The notes beneath the pieces are model-generated. The model had not been told where the DNA came from. It was given only the letters and a program-made list of their open reading frames with translations, and ran no database searches. A program made the position numbers and the translations under genes. From assembly GCA_031279475.1 (NCBI GenBank), contig JAITIL010000003.1:1-38419 (forward strand): a DNA stretch of 38,419 nt, written 5' to 3'. Origin of the DNA: Prevotellaceae bacterium (GTDB taxonomy: Bacteria > Bacteroidota > Bacteroidia > Bacteroidales > UBA932). Shown in pieces: positions 16,806-23,768 of this stretch (positions within the stretch are counted from its first letter, which is position 1; each line of letters starts with the position of its first letter).

Positions 16806-16982
16806 ATGACACGAGATATTGTTTTAGAACGAGCTATTCGACAAATCAGGGCTTACTATACATCTCCTGGATACAAAAAGGAAGTAATTAAAAATTTGGA
16901 AAATACAGAGGAATTCCTGCGTATTCACAAGGAACTATGCAGGTTAGATGACAGGGTATTATCCCAAAAATTCACTATCTAA
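16806..16982 (+). CDS. Possible small basic protein, 58 residues
   Basis: An ATG-initiated ORF begins with MTRDIVLERAIRQIRAYY. It is predicted helical and highly charged, with no signal peptide or Cys motif. It lies 52 bases after the unknown 263-residue gene on the same strand. No ribosome binding site or promoter stands out, and the region is AT-rich. An upstream in-frame TTG at 16800 could add two residues. Reality of the gene is uncertain; amphipathic helix periodicity is the only positive sign. Confidence 0.4.
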   Translation: MTRDIVLERAIRQIRAYYTSPGYKKEVIKNLENTEEFLRIHKELCRLDDRVLSQKFTI

Positions 16983-17112
16983 TTTTTTTTGAGGCATGTT
17001 CCGTGTTTTTAAATACACCGGATCGAAAAGTATAATTGCCGGATTTTAGGCAAGTACCTGAAGCCCAACAATAATTTTACTATATTCAAAACCGGAAATC
17101 ACAGATAAAACA
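16983..17112. other. Noncoding stretch between the small ORF and the M16 peptidase terminator
   Basis: AT-rich sequence. I see no tRNA, promoter consensus or repeat in it. Confidence 0.5.
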
Positions 17113-17139
17113 AAAAGGGGACATTGCGCGTCCCCTTTT
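17113..17139 (-). terminator. Bidirectional intrinsic terminator
   Basis: A perfect 10-bp stem AAAAGGGGAC / GTCCCCTTTT with a 7-base loop. On the minus strand it is followed by a T-rich tract, 22 bases after the M16 peptidase stop. On the plus strand TTTTGTTATTTTAT follows, so it can also end transcripts from the ettA side. Confidence 0.85.
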
Positions 17140-17160
17140 GTTATTTTATAAATCTTCCCG

Positions 17161-19968
17161 TTATTCTTTTACCACGCCGTTCATCACCACTTCCGCGTTG
17201 TTGTTTTGCGACAACAAGTCGTTGGTAAATGACCGGATATCCGCTACGGTAATTCCGCTTACGATTTTTTCGTAGTTGGTCAGGCGGTTAATGCCGTAGA
17301 AGGAATAATCGCTGAGCACGCCCAGCCAGTAACCGTTGTCGCGCAAGTCTTCGGCATGTTTTTTCAGCATGTACTCTTTAACCTTGTTAAGGGTCACTTC
17401 GCTGGGGCCGTCTTTTGCCACCTTCCGCAATTCTTCATGGACAATGCCCACCAACTTGTCGCGCATCTCGGCGTTGGTGTCAAAATAAGCAAACAGCCTG
17501 AAGTTCCCCTCCGGATAAGACGATACCGTACCCTGCACACCCACACCATAGGTGCCGCCTTCTTCTTCACGGATGGTTTCGGTATATATAATGTCGAGGA
17601 TTTGATCGAGTATGCTCATCTTAACAAGATTTTCGAGGGTATAAGCCAATACGCCCGAATAGAAAGTATAGACCGAGGTTTTCTGTACTTTCATGTCCTT
17701 GTCAAAATAATTTTTCACTTGCCCTTTTTGGATACCCATGTGTATGTCGCGGAACGTTTCCTTGCGTCCTGCGGCGGGCAACGAAGCTAAGTATTGTTCC
17801 ACCAACGGTTTTAATGTGGCAAGATCCACATTGCCTACGAATGTAAACACGAAATCGCCGGCGTCCTTGAAGCGGTCTTTGTAAATATCCATGATCCGTT
17901 GGTAGTTGACGTCCTTCAACAATTCCAGCGAGAGGTTCAGCGCCCTTGGATGGTTATTATACAACGTGGAAACCAGCGAATCGAACAAAGCCGTCATGGG
18001 CTCGGCCTTCATGTTTTCCAATTCCACTTTCTTACGCGAGAGGTACGACTGGAAGGCCACCTCGTCCATACGTGGCGCCGTGAAGTTCAGGTATACTAAT
18101 TGCAGCAAGGTTTCAAGATCTTTCGGCGGACAATTGCCGCTAATGGCTTCATTGGTGTTGTCTACTATGGCGCGCACATTCGCACGTTTCCCGGCCAGCA
18201 CTTTTCGCAGGTCGGTTTTATTGAATGCGCCTAACCCGCCTTCCGAAATCACGGTATTCAACACTTTAATGTTGGCAGCGTCCTTATCGTCGAACAATGA
18301 CGTGCCGCCGGGGCTCACGGCTTTAAACACAATTTGGTCATCTTTGAAATCGGTGGGCTTCACCACCACTTTTGCGCCGTTAGACAAGGTCCACACGGTT
18401 GTGCCGAAAGTCTTGCCGGTTATTTCCCCGGTAACCTTACCGGGCGTTGGGGGTTCCGGCACCAGCGGCTCGTCCGATACGGTTTCGGCATAAGGCGTAA
18501 TGTCTTCGGCCTTGGTCTTGGCCAACACGTCGAGCAGCGCCGCTTTCGACGGATAAGTCAGTCCTTCTTTCTTAGGCCCTGTAATTGCGATAACAATATT
18601 TTTTTCACCCACCAATTCCGCTATCGTTTGGTTGATTTGATCTACGGTGATTGCCGGCGCTATTTGATTATAAAAGGCGTATTCAAATTCAATGCCGGGG
18701 ATTACTTCGGCGTCTTTAAAGTGACGCACATATTCCCTTGCATAGCTTCTGCTTTTCTCTTTTCCCCTTTCGTTATAAGTGTTCTCAATAGTGCTCAGGA
18801 AATTGCTTCTCGCCCGTTCATATTCCGAGGGGGTAAAGCCGAAGCGTTTGGCGCGCTCTATTTCGCGCACCAGCGTGCCCAATCCGTCTTCAATGCCTTT
18901 TTCTTTCACCATGGCATAGCCCATGAGCGCTTCTTTTGTTTTCGCCACAAAAAATTCACCATCATCCACCATAGCGTAAACGAAAGGCGGCTCGGGTTGT
19001 TGCAACAGCTCGTTGAGGCGGGCGTTCAGCATAAGTTGTATCATACTTTTTATGTATGACATGACCAGCGCGACTTGCGTGGGTTTCAGCTCTTCGGGCA
19101 ATCCGTCGTGTTTGTAGAACAGCATCACGGTAACATCAGCGGCTTCCTCGTCGGAGGCAAGGCTCACAATGGGCTCGTCGTTATCGGGCACCGGGAAATA
19201 TACCCGTTCGGCCGGATTCACCGGCGCCGGGATATCGGCAAAGAGTTTGGTGATTTTTTGCTCTATCTGATCCACATTCACATCGCCCACCACGATGATG
19301 GCTTGCAGGTCGGGACGATACCATTTCTTGTAATATGCACGCAGTTCTTCGGGCTTAAAATTGTTGATAACATCAATCAGCCCAATGGGCAGGCGGTGGC
19401 CGTAACGACTGCCGGGGTACATTTCGGGCAACAGGGTTTCCCACATCCGCATGGCGGCGCTTTGTCCGGTGCGCCATTCTTCCCTGATCACCCCGCGCTC
19501 CTTGTCGATTTCCTCCGTTTGCAGGGCGATGCCCGACGACCAGTCGTGGAGGACGAGCAGGCACGTGTCAATCACACCTTCGCGGCTCACGGGCACATTC
19601 GACATGTTGTACACCGTTTCATCAAGCGACGTGTAGGCATTGAGGTTGGCGCCGAATTTCACGCCAATGGTTTCAAGATAATTGATGATTGTTTTTCCGG
19701 GCAGGTTGGCGGTACCGTTAAAGGCCATGTGCTCCAGGAAGTGCGCCAGGCCGCGCTGCGGCTCTTCTTCGAGCATCGAGCCCACTTTTTGGGCGATAAA
19801 GAATTCTGCCTGTCCTTTAGGCTCGGCATTATGACGGATGTAATAGGTTAGCCCGTTCGGCAACTTCCCGTAACGCACTTTCGGGTCGATAGGTAAGGGC
19901 GCCATTTGTTGCGCCATGGCCATAAAACAAACGGCTAATCCTAATATTAGCAAAAAAATTTTTCTCAT
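17161..19968 (-). CDS. Secreted M16 (insulinase/pitrilysin) family zinc metallopeptidase
   Basis: The 935-residue product begins with a cleavable signal peptide (MRKIFLLILGLAVCFMAMAQ). The inverted zinc motif HFLEH is at residues 76-80 (E79 catalytic base). The third ligand fits E157, exactly 76 residues after the motif, within EEIDKERGVIREEW. The N-terminal active M16 domain (about 30-240) is followed by an M16_C domain with YKKWYRPDLQAIIVVGDV. A second, inactive M16-like half occupies about 510-935. This two-in-one length is the PqqL/pitrilysin-like form common in Bacteroidota, presumably periplasmic. Substrate cannot be told from sequence. The gene stands alone, with its own promoter and terminator. 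Confidence 0.94.
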   Translation of the reverse strand: MRKIFLLILGLAVCFMAMAQQMAPLPIDPKVRYGKLPNGLTYYIRHNAEPKGQAEFFIAQKVGSMLEEEPQRGLAHFLEHMAFNGTANLPGKTIINYLETIGVKFGANLNAYTSLDETVYNMSNVPVSREGVIDTCLLVLHDWSSGIALQTEEIDKERGVIREEWRTGQSAAMRMWETLLPEMYPGSRYGHRLPIGLIDVINNFKPEELRAYYKKWYRPDLQAIIVVGDVNVDQIEQKITKLFADIPAPVNPAERVYFPVPDNDEPIVSLASDEEAADVTVMLFYKHDGLPEELKPTQVALVMSYIKSMIQLMLNARLNELLQQPEPPFVYAMVDDGEFFVAKTKEALMGYAMVKEKGIEDGLGTLVREIERAKRFGFTPSEYERARSNFLSTIENTYNERGKEKSRSYAREYVRHFKDAEVIPGIEFEYAFYNQIAPAITVDQINQTIAELVGEKNIVIAITGPKKEGLTYPSKAALLDVLAKTKAEDITPYAETVSDEPLVPEPPTPGKVTGEITGKTFGTTVWTLSNGAKVVVKPTDFKDDQIVFKAVSPGGTSLFDDKDAANIKVLNTVISEGGLGAFNKTDLRKVLAGKRANVRAIVDNTNEAISGNCPPKDLETLLQLVYLNFTAPRMDEVAFQSYLSRKKVELENMKAEPMTALFDSLVSTLYNNHPRALNLSLELLKDVNYQRIMDIYKDRFKDAGDFVFTFVGNVDLATLKPLVEQYLASLPAAGRKETFRDIHMGIQKGQVKNYFDKDMKVQKTSVYTFYSGVLAYTLENLVKMSILDQILDIIYTETIREEEGGTYGVGVQGTVSSYPEGNFRLFAYFDTNAEMRDKLVGIVHEELRKVAKDGPSEVTLNKVKEYMLKKHAEDLRDNGYWLGVLSDYSFYGINRLTNYEKIVSGITVADIRSFTNDLLSQNNNAEVVMNGVVKE

Positions 19969-19990
19969 ATTTTTGTATATTAATTTAAAA

Positions 19991-20023
19991 TAAAGGTACG
20001 AAAAAAAATATTACAAAACAAAA
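19991..20023 (-). promoter_or_regulatory. Promoter of the M16 peptidase gene
   Basis: On the minus strand TTTTG (20023-20019) is followed after 20 bases by TACCTTTA (19998-19991), one base off TAnnTTTG. It lies 22 bases before the start codon. A second TAATTTTG at 20026-20019 overlaps the -33 box. Confidence 0.55.
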
Positions 20024-20049
20024 TTACCGGCCTTAAAGTCCAACTATTG

Positions 20050-20289
20050 TTATTGTTTCCCCTGCACGCTTTCCAGCGAGCAATACAGCGCATGGTATTT
20101 TCCAGCCGCATGGAGCCTTTTCGCCAAATCCTGCAAGTAGGTGGTTTTCCCGCTTTGGCGCGCCGCATGAATAACAAAATATTGATTCCTGTCAATCAGT
20201 TGCTCCACGCCCTGCAGGCGGGTGGCCGCCTCTATCATGTAATGCTGTATGCTATTACAAGGACCTGCGATATTAAAGCATCTCATCAT
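20050..20289 (-). pseudogene. Truncated AAA-ATPase remnant (N-terminal fragment)
   Basis: The fragment encodes only the first 79 or so residues of a predicted AAA ATPase of the FNxAGPCN...HYM...LID family, whose intact members are about 400-550 residues with a C-terminal nuclease-like domain. Visible are MRCFNIAGPCN, LIDRNQYFVIHAARQSGKTT (a degenerate Walker A ARQSGKTT) and the strand YHALYCSLESVQ. The frame then stops at GKQ, close upstream of the M16 peptidase promoter. Walker B, sensor and C-terminal parts are missing, so it cannot be a functional ATPase. Its promoter still looks intact. It probably results from a deletion. Confidence 0.8.
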
Positions 20290-20308
20290 CGAAAGATTAA
20301 TTATTCTA

Positions 20309-20340
20309 CAAAGGTACTTGTTTTTTGTCCACTTGTACAA
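20309..20340 (-). promoter_or_regulatory. Residual promoter of the ATPase remnant
   Basis: The minus strand reads TTG (20340-20338), 21 bases, then TACCTTTG (20316-20309), matching TAnnTTTG. It lies about 20 bases before the remnant's start. Confidence 0.5.
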
Positions 20341-20360
20341 TAAAATTCATTTTTTTCACG

Positions 20361-20368
20361 TACATTTG
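20361..20368 (+). promoter_or_regulatory. Promoter -7 element of the MFS transporter gene
   Basis: TACATTTG matches TAnnTTTG. The nearest upstream TTG is 25 bases away, within the palindrome TTGTACAA (20333-20340), so the -33 is imperfect. The leader to the transporter start is about 75 bases and contains a short ORF. Confidence 0.5.
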
Positions 20369-20401
20369 CCCGTTACATTAACTCTGGAGAAGAGATACAG
20401 G

Positions 20402-20455
20402 ATGAAACGTCTAAAAAATTATTCGCTTAACTTACACAAAAAAATATATGATTGA
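20402..20455 (+). CDS. Possible 17-residue leader peptide overlapping the transporter start
   Basis: The ORF MKRLKNYSLNLHKKIYD is basic and is preceded by a purine-rich GGAGAAGAG about 11 bases before its ATG. Its last bases overlap the transporter start: ATG at 20448 lies inside ATGATTGA, whose TGA ends the leader. The arrangement is that of translational coupling or re-initiation. There is no homology evidence, so it could be chance. Confidence 0.4.
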   Translation: MKRLKNYSLNLHKKIYD

Positions 20456-22103
20456 GAAAACGAAACAACTCTTGAGCGACTCTCCGGCCATGCGTTGGAC
20501 GGCGTTGGTACTACTTGCTTTTGCCATGTTTTGCTCGTATATCTTTATGGATATACTTTCGCCTATTAAGGATTTGATGCAATCTACCCGCGGCTGGGAT
20601 TCAACCGCTTTCGGCACCATGCAGGGGTCGGAAACATTTTTAAATGTTTTCATTTTCTTTTTGATTTTTGCCGGCGTCATTCTTGACAAAATGGGCGTCC
20701 GGTTTACCGCTGTGTTATCGGGTGGCGTAATGCTTATCGGAGCGACAATAAACTGGTATGCGGTAACTGATATGTTCGCCGGTTCAGGACTGGAAAAATG
20801 GTTTACCGATCATTTGAATTACATTCCCCTGTTTGACGAATTAGGCGTTTCGCCGTTTTACGAAGGAATGCCGGCGTCAGCCAAGTTTTCTGCTGTTGGA
20901 TTTATGATTTTCGGCTGTGGCGTTGAGATGGCAGGCATCACTGTGTCGCGCGGGATTGTAAAATGGTTCAAAGGGAAAGAAATGGCTTTGGCTATGGGTT
21001 CCGAAATGGCTTTGGCCCGTTTGGGCGTGGCTACCTGTATGATATTTTCGCCTGTTTTTGCAAAATGGAGCGGGAATATTGACGTTTCGCGTTCGGTTGC
21101 TTTTGGCGTAATTTTACTTATCATTGCGCTGATTATGTTCATCGCCTATTTCTTTATGGACAGGAAACTGGACGCACAGACAGGCGAAGCGGAAGAAAAA
21201 GACGACCCATTTAAAATTAAAGATATTGGCGTCATTCTTAGGAGCAGGGGCTTTTGGCTTGTGGCTTTGCTTTGCGTGCTCTATTATTCGGCGATTTTCC
21301 CATTCCAGAAGTATGCAGTAAATATGTTGCAGTGCAATTTGACATTTATACCGCCTGCCGACGGCTCTTTTTGGGCGTCTAACACGTGCACCTTAATACA
21401 GTATCTTGTAATGCTGGTAGTTGCCGCTACTGCTTTTGCAAGTAATTTCAGTAAAAAAAACGTAAAAGTTACACTGTTGACGACGTCAGTTGCACTCTTG
21501 ATTGTTTTTTGTTACATGGGTTATATGCGCCAGTCGGCAGAAACTGTTTTTGCCGTATTTCCATTATTAGCGGTTGGCATTACTCCAATTATTGGAAAAT
21601 ATGTGGATAACAAAGGAAAAGCGGCGTCAATGCTGATGATTGGATCGATACTACTAATTGCATGCCATTTGACGTTTGCATTTATTTTGCCGCTGTTTAA
21701 AGAAAGTGCATTAGGCGGAATACTCATAGCATATATAACCATTTTGGTGTTAGGCTCATCGTTCTCGCTTGTGCCTGCGTCATTATGGCCAAGCGTTCCG
21801 AAATTGGTCGACCACAAAGTTGTCGGTTCGGCTTATGCGTTGATTTTTTGGATACAAAATATCGGCTTGTGGCTATTCCCCTTGTTGATTGGCAAAATTT
21901 TGGACGCATCCAATCCCGCCGTTGCACAAGCGTTAAAAGACAACACCATGACTCCAGAAGCTGCGGCTACATCATATAATTATTTATACCCGATGTTAAT
22001 GCTGGCATTACTTGGCGTAGCGGCATTGGCGTTAGGATTTATCCTCAAAGCCGAAGACCGCCGGAAAGCCTACGGGCTGGAGTTACCGAATAAGAAAAGT
22101 TGA
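20448..22103 (+). CDS. Major facilitator superfamily transporter
   Basis: The 551-residue integral membrane protein has about 12 or more hydrophobic segments (for example near residues 17-37, 65-82, 87-108, 145-165, 212-237, 270-290, 345-362, 393-420). An MFS-like loop DKMGVRF after the second helix is present, and an equivalent GKYVDNKGKAAS appears in the second half. A longer extracytoplasmic segment with FAGSGLEKWFTDHLNY lies between helices 3 and 4. It resembles MFS proteins of Bacteroidota annotated only generally; the substrate cannot be predicted. The start codon overlaps a short upstream ORF. No terminator follows; a repeat array begins 10 bases downstream. Confidence 0.9.
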   Translation: MIEKTKQLLSDSPAMRWTALVLLAFAMFCSYIFMDILSPIKDLMQSTRGWDSTAFGTMQGSETFLNVFIFFLIFAGVILDKMGVRFTAVLSGGVMLIGATINWYAVTDMFAGSGLEKWFTDHLNYIPLFDELGVSPFYEGMPASAKFSAVGFMIFGCGVEMAGITVSRGIVKWFKGKEMALAMGSEMALARLGVATCMIFSPVFAKWSGNIDVSRSVAFGVILLIIALIMFIAYFFMDRKLDAQTGEAEEKDDPFKIKDIGVILRSRGFWLVALLCVLYYSAIFPFQKYAVNMLQCNLTFIPPADGSFWASNTCTLIQYLVMLVVAATAFASNFSKKNVKVTLLTTSVALLIVFCYMGYMRQSAETVFAVFPLLAVGITPIIGKYVDNKGKAASMLMIGSILLIACHLTFAFILPLFKESALGGILIAYITILVLGSSFSLVPASLWPSVPKLVDHKVVGSAYALIFWIQNIGLWLFPLLIGKILDASNPAVAQALKDNTMTPEAAATSYNYLYPMLMLALLGVAALALGFILKAEDRRKAYGLELPNKKS

Positions 22104-22113
22104 AAGTTGAAAA

Positions 22114-22329
22114 TGCAGCCATATCTATGTTGAATTTGATAGTTATGGCTGATTATACACTTTAAATGCAGCCATATCTATATTAAATTTGATAGTTATG
22201 GCTGATTATATACTTTAAATGTAGCCATATCTATATTAAATTTACTACTTATGGCTGAATTTAATGTGCAAATTTGGCCATATCGAATATTTTTTGTACC
22301 TTTGTGGCTGGATTTAATGTGCAAAATTT
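22114..22329 (+). repeat. Four-unit 53-bp tandem repeat with embedded inverted repeats
   Basis: Units start at 22114, 22167, 22220 and 22273, an exact 53-bp period. Units 1 and 2 are nearly identical, unit 3 is diverged in its second half, and unit 4 is strongly diverged. In units 1-3 AGCCATA...TATGGCT or a close variant forms a hairpin; in unit 2 the stem is AGCCATA-t-CTAT / ATAG-t-TATGGCT around a 10-base loop. Units 3 and 4 share the end ATTTAATGTGCAAA. The array fills the space between the transporter and the ATPase gene, and the ATPase ATG follows the last unit by 4 bases. Confidence 0.9.
22273..22304 (+). promoter_or_regulatory. Promoter of the DUF234 ATPase gene, inside the last repeat unit
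   Basis: TTTG at 22273-22276, a 20-base spacer, and TACCTTTG at 22297-22304 match the Bacteroidota -33/-7 consensus fully. It lies 25 bases before the ATPase ATG and is formed by sequence differences that distinguish unit 4 from units 1-3. Confidence 0.75.
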
Positions 22330-23754
22330 ATGGCAAACAGCATTATTGGACGAACGAAAGAGCAAGAGTATTTGCTCGAACGCTATATGTCGGGCAAGCC
22401 TGAATTTATTGCAATATATGGCAGACGCAGGGTTGGTAAAACCTTTCTTATTCGCCAAATGTTTGAAAAAGAATTTATTATTGACTTGGTCGGGCTTGCC
22501 AATGCAAATACGGAAAAACAACTGCTTAATTTTAATCTGTCTATCAATCATTCTGACAATCAGGAGTTTGATTTGGCCGAAAACTGGCTGGATGCGTTTG
22601 AGCAACTCCGGAAAGTAGTTGAACAATCTCAAAAAGAGCGAAAAATTATTTTCATTGATGAAATTCCGTGGTTAGACACGCCACATTCGGGGTTTCTCAC
22701 GGCATTGGAGCATTTTTGGAATAGCTGGGCATGTTCGCGCAACGATTTGATGCTTATAGTATGCGGTTCGGCCACTTCGTGGATTGTCAATAAATTGATT
22801 AACAATCATGGCGGCTTGCACAATCGCCTTACAGGAACTGTTTATTTACAGCCATTTACATTGTATGAAACCGGAATTTTCCTCCATGCGCAAGGCGTCG
22901 CTTATACTCGCAATCAAATTGCTGAATGCTACATGGTTATGGGCGGAATTCCATATTATTTAAGCAAAATAAAACGAGGATTGAGTCTGGCGCAAAATAT
23001 TGACAATATGTTTTTTACAAACGATGCAGCGCTGAAAGACGAGTTTAAAAATCTATATGCCTCACTATTCAGGGATGCAAGTGATTACATCAAAGTTGTA
23101 AAAGCGTTAAGCAAAAAAACGAAAGGATTGACACGCAATGAAATTCTTGCGGCGACAAAGCTGCAAAGCGGAGGCACTTTTTCAGAGATACTTAAAAATT
23201 TGGAAAGTTGCGGTTTTATTCGCCGGTATGCGGTGCCCAAAAAACGTCAAAGAGAAGTGCTGTATCAACTTCTCGACGCTTATACGTTATTTTATTTCAG
23301 GTTCCTGGATAATCTGGAAACCAATGACGAGCAGTTTTGGACAAATTCAACAAACAGTCCTTCACACCATACGTGGGCGGGTTACGCTTTCGAGATATTG
23401 GCCTTACTTCACACCAAAGAAATAAAGCGGGCTTTGGGAATTTCGGGCGTGCAGACCTCAATTTTTGCGTGGCGCAGCGAATATTCGCAGCCGGCGGCGC
23501 AAATTGATTTGGTCATTGACCGCAAAGATGGAATAATTGACCTTTGTGAAATCAAATATGCCCATACAACCTTTATAATCACAAAGCAGTACGAAGAAAT
23601 CCTGCGAAATAAAATCGCCGCTTTCCAAGCCGAAACCAAAACCAGAAAAGCCGTTCATTTATTAATGCTTACAACATTTGGGTTGCGAAAAAACAAATAC
23701 TTCGGCATAGCGCAGAAAGAAATCAAGCTCGACGACCTGTTTCATGGCGCATGA
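22330..23754 (+). CDS. AAA ATPase with DUF234 / PD-(D/E)XK-like C-terminal domain
   Basis: The 474-residue product belongs to the archaeal/bacterial ATPase family (PF01637/COG1672). Walker A is GRRRVGKT (31-38), Walker B IIFIDEIPWL (106-115), and a sensor-like stretch LIVCGSATSW follows. The middle has a winged-helix-like segment (LTRNEILAATKLQSGGTFSEILKNLESCGFI). The C-terminal part has QIDLVIDR...LCEIKYA (about 391-409), the D...ExK pattern of PD-(D/E)XK nucleases, as in DUF234 (PF03008). The physiological role of these proteins is poorly known; they are often multicopy and scattered in Bacteroidales and archaeal genomes. It stands alone behind its own repeat-borne promoter and is convergent with the next gene, 14 bases away, without a visible terminator. 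Confidence 0.88.
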   Translation: MANSIIGRTKEQEYLLERYMSGKPEFIAIYGRRRVGKTFLIRQMFEKEFIIDLVGLANANTEKQLLNFNLSINHSDNQEFDLAENWLDAFEQLRKVVEQSQKERKIIFIDEIPWLDTPHSGFLTALEHFWNSWACSRNDLMLIVCGSATSWIVNKLINNHGGLHNRLTGTVYLQPFTLYETGIFLHAQGVAYTRNQIAECYMVMGGIPYYLSKIKRGLSLAQNIDNMFFTNDAALKDEFKNLYASLFRDASDYIKVVKALSKKTKGLTRNEILAATKLQSGGTFSEILKNLESCGFIRRYAVPKKRQREVLYQLLDAYTLFYFRFLDNLETNDEQFWTNSTNSPSHHTWAGYAFEILALLHTKEIKRALGISGVQTSIFAWRSEYSQPAAQIDLVIDRKDGIIDLCEIKYAHTTFIITKQYEEILRNKIAAFQAETKTRKAVHLLMLTTFGLRKNKYFGIAQKEIKLDDLFHGA

Positions 23755-23768
23755 CAGGCCTTATTGTA

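Noticed and set aside
16754..17160. tRNA or structured RNA in the gap before the M16 gene
   Set aside because: No cloverleaf, CCA end or T-loop-like GTTCGAATC motif was found; the only strong hairpin is the terminator at 17113-17139.
20047..20343. 98-codon plus-strand frame over the ATPase remnant
   Set aside because: The minus-strand frame carries recognisable ATPase motifs; the plus frame is its antisense shadow.
22114..22329. Possible CRISPR or integration array from the exact 53-bp period
   Set aside because: The period covers whole degenerate repeats rather than conserved repeats plus variable spacers; no cas or integrase gene is present.
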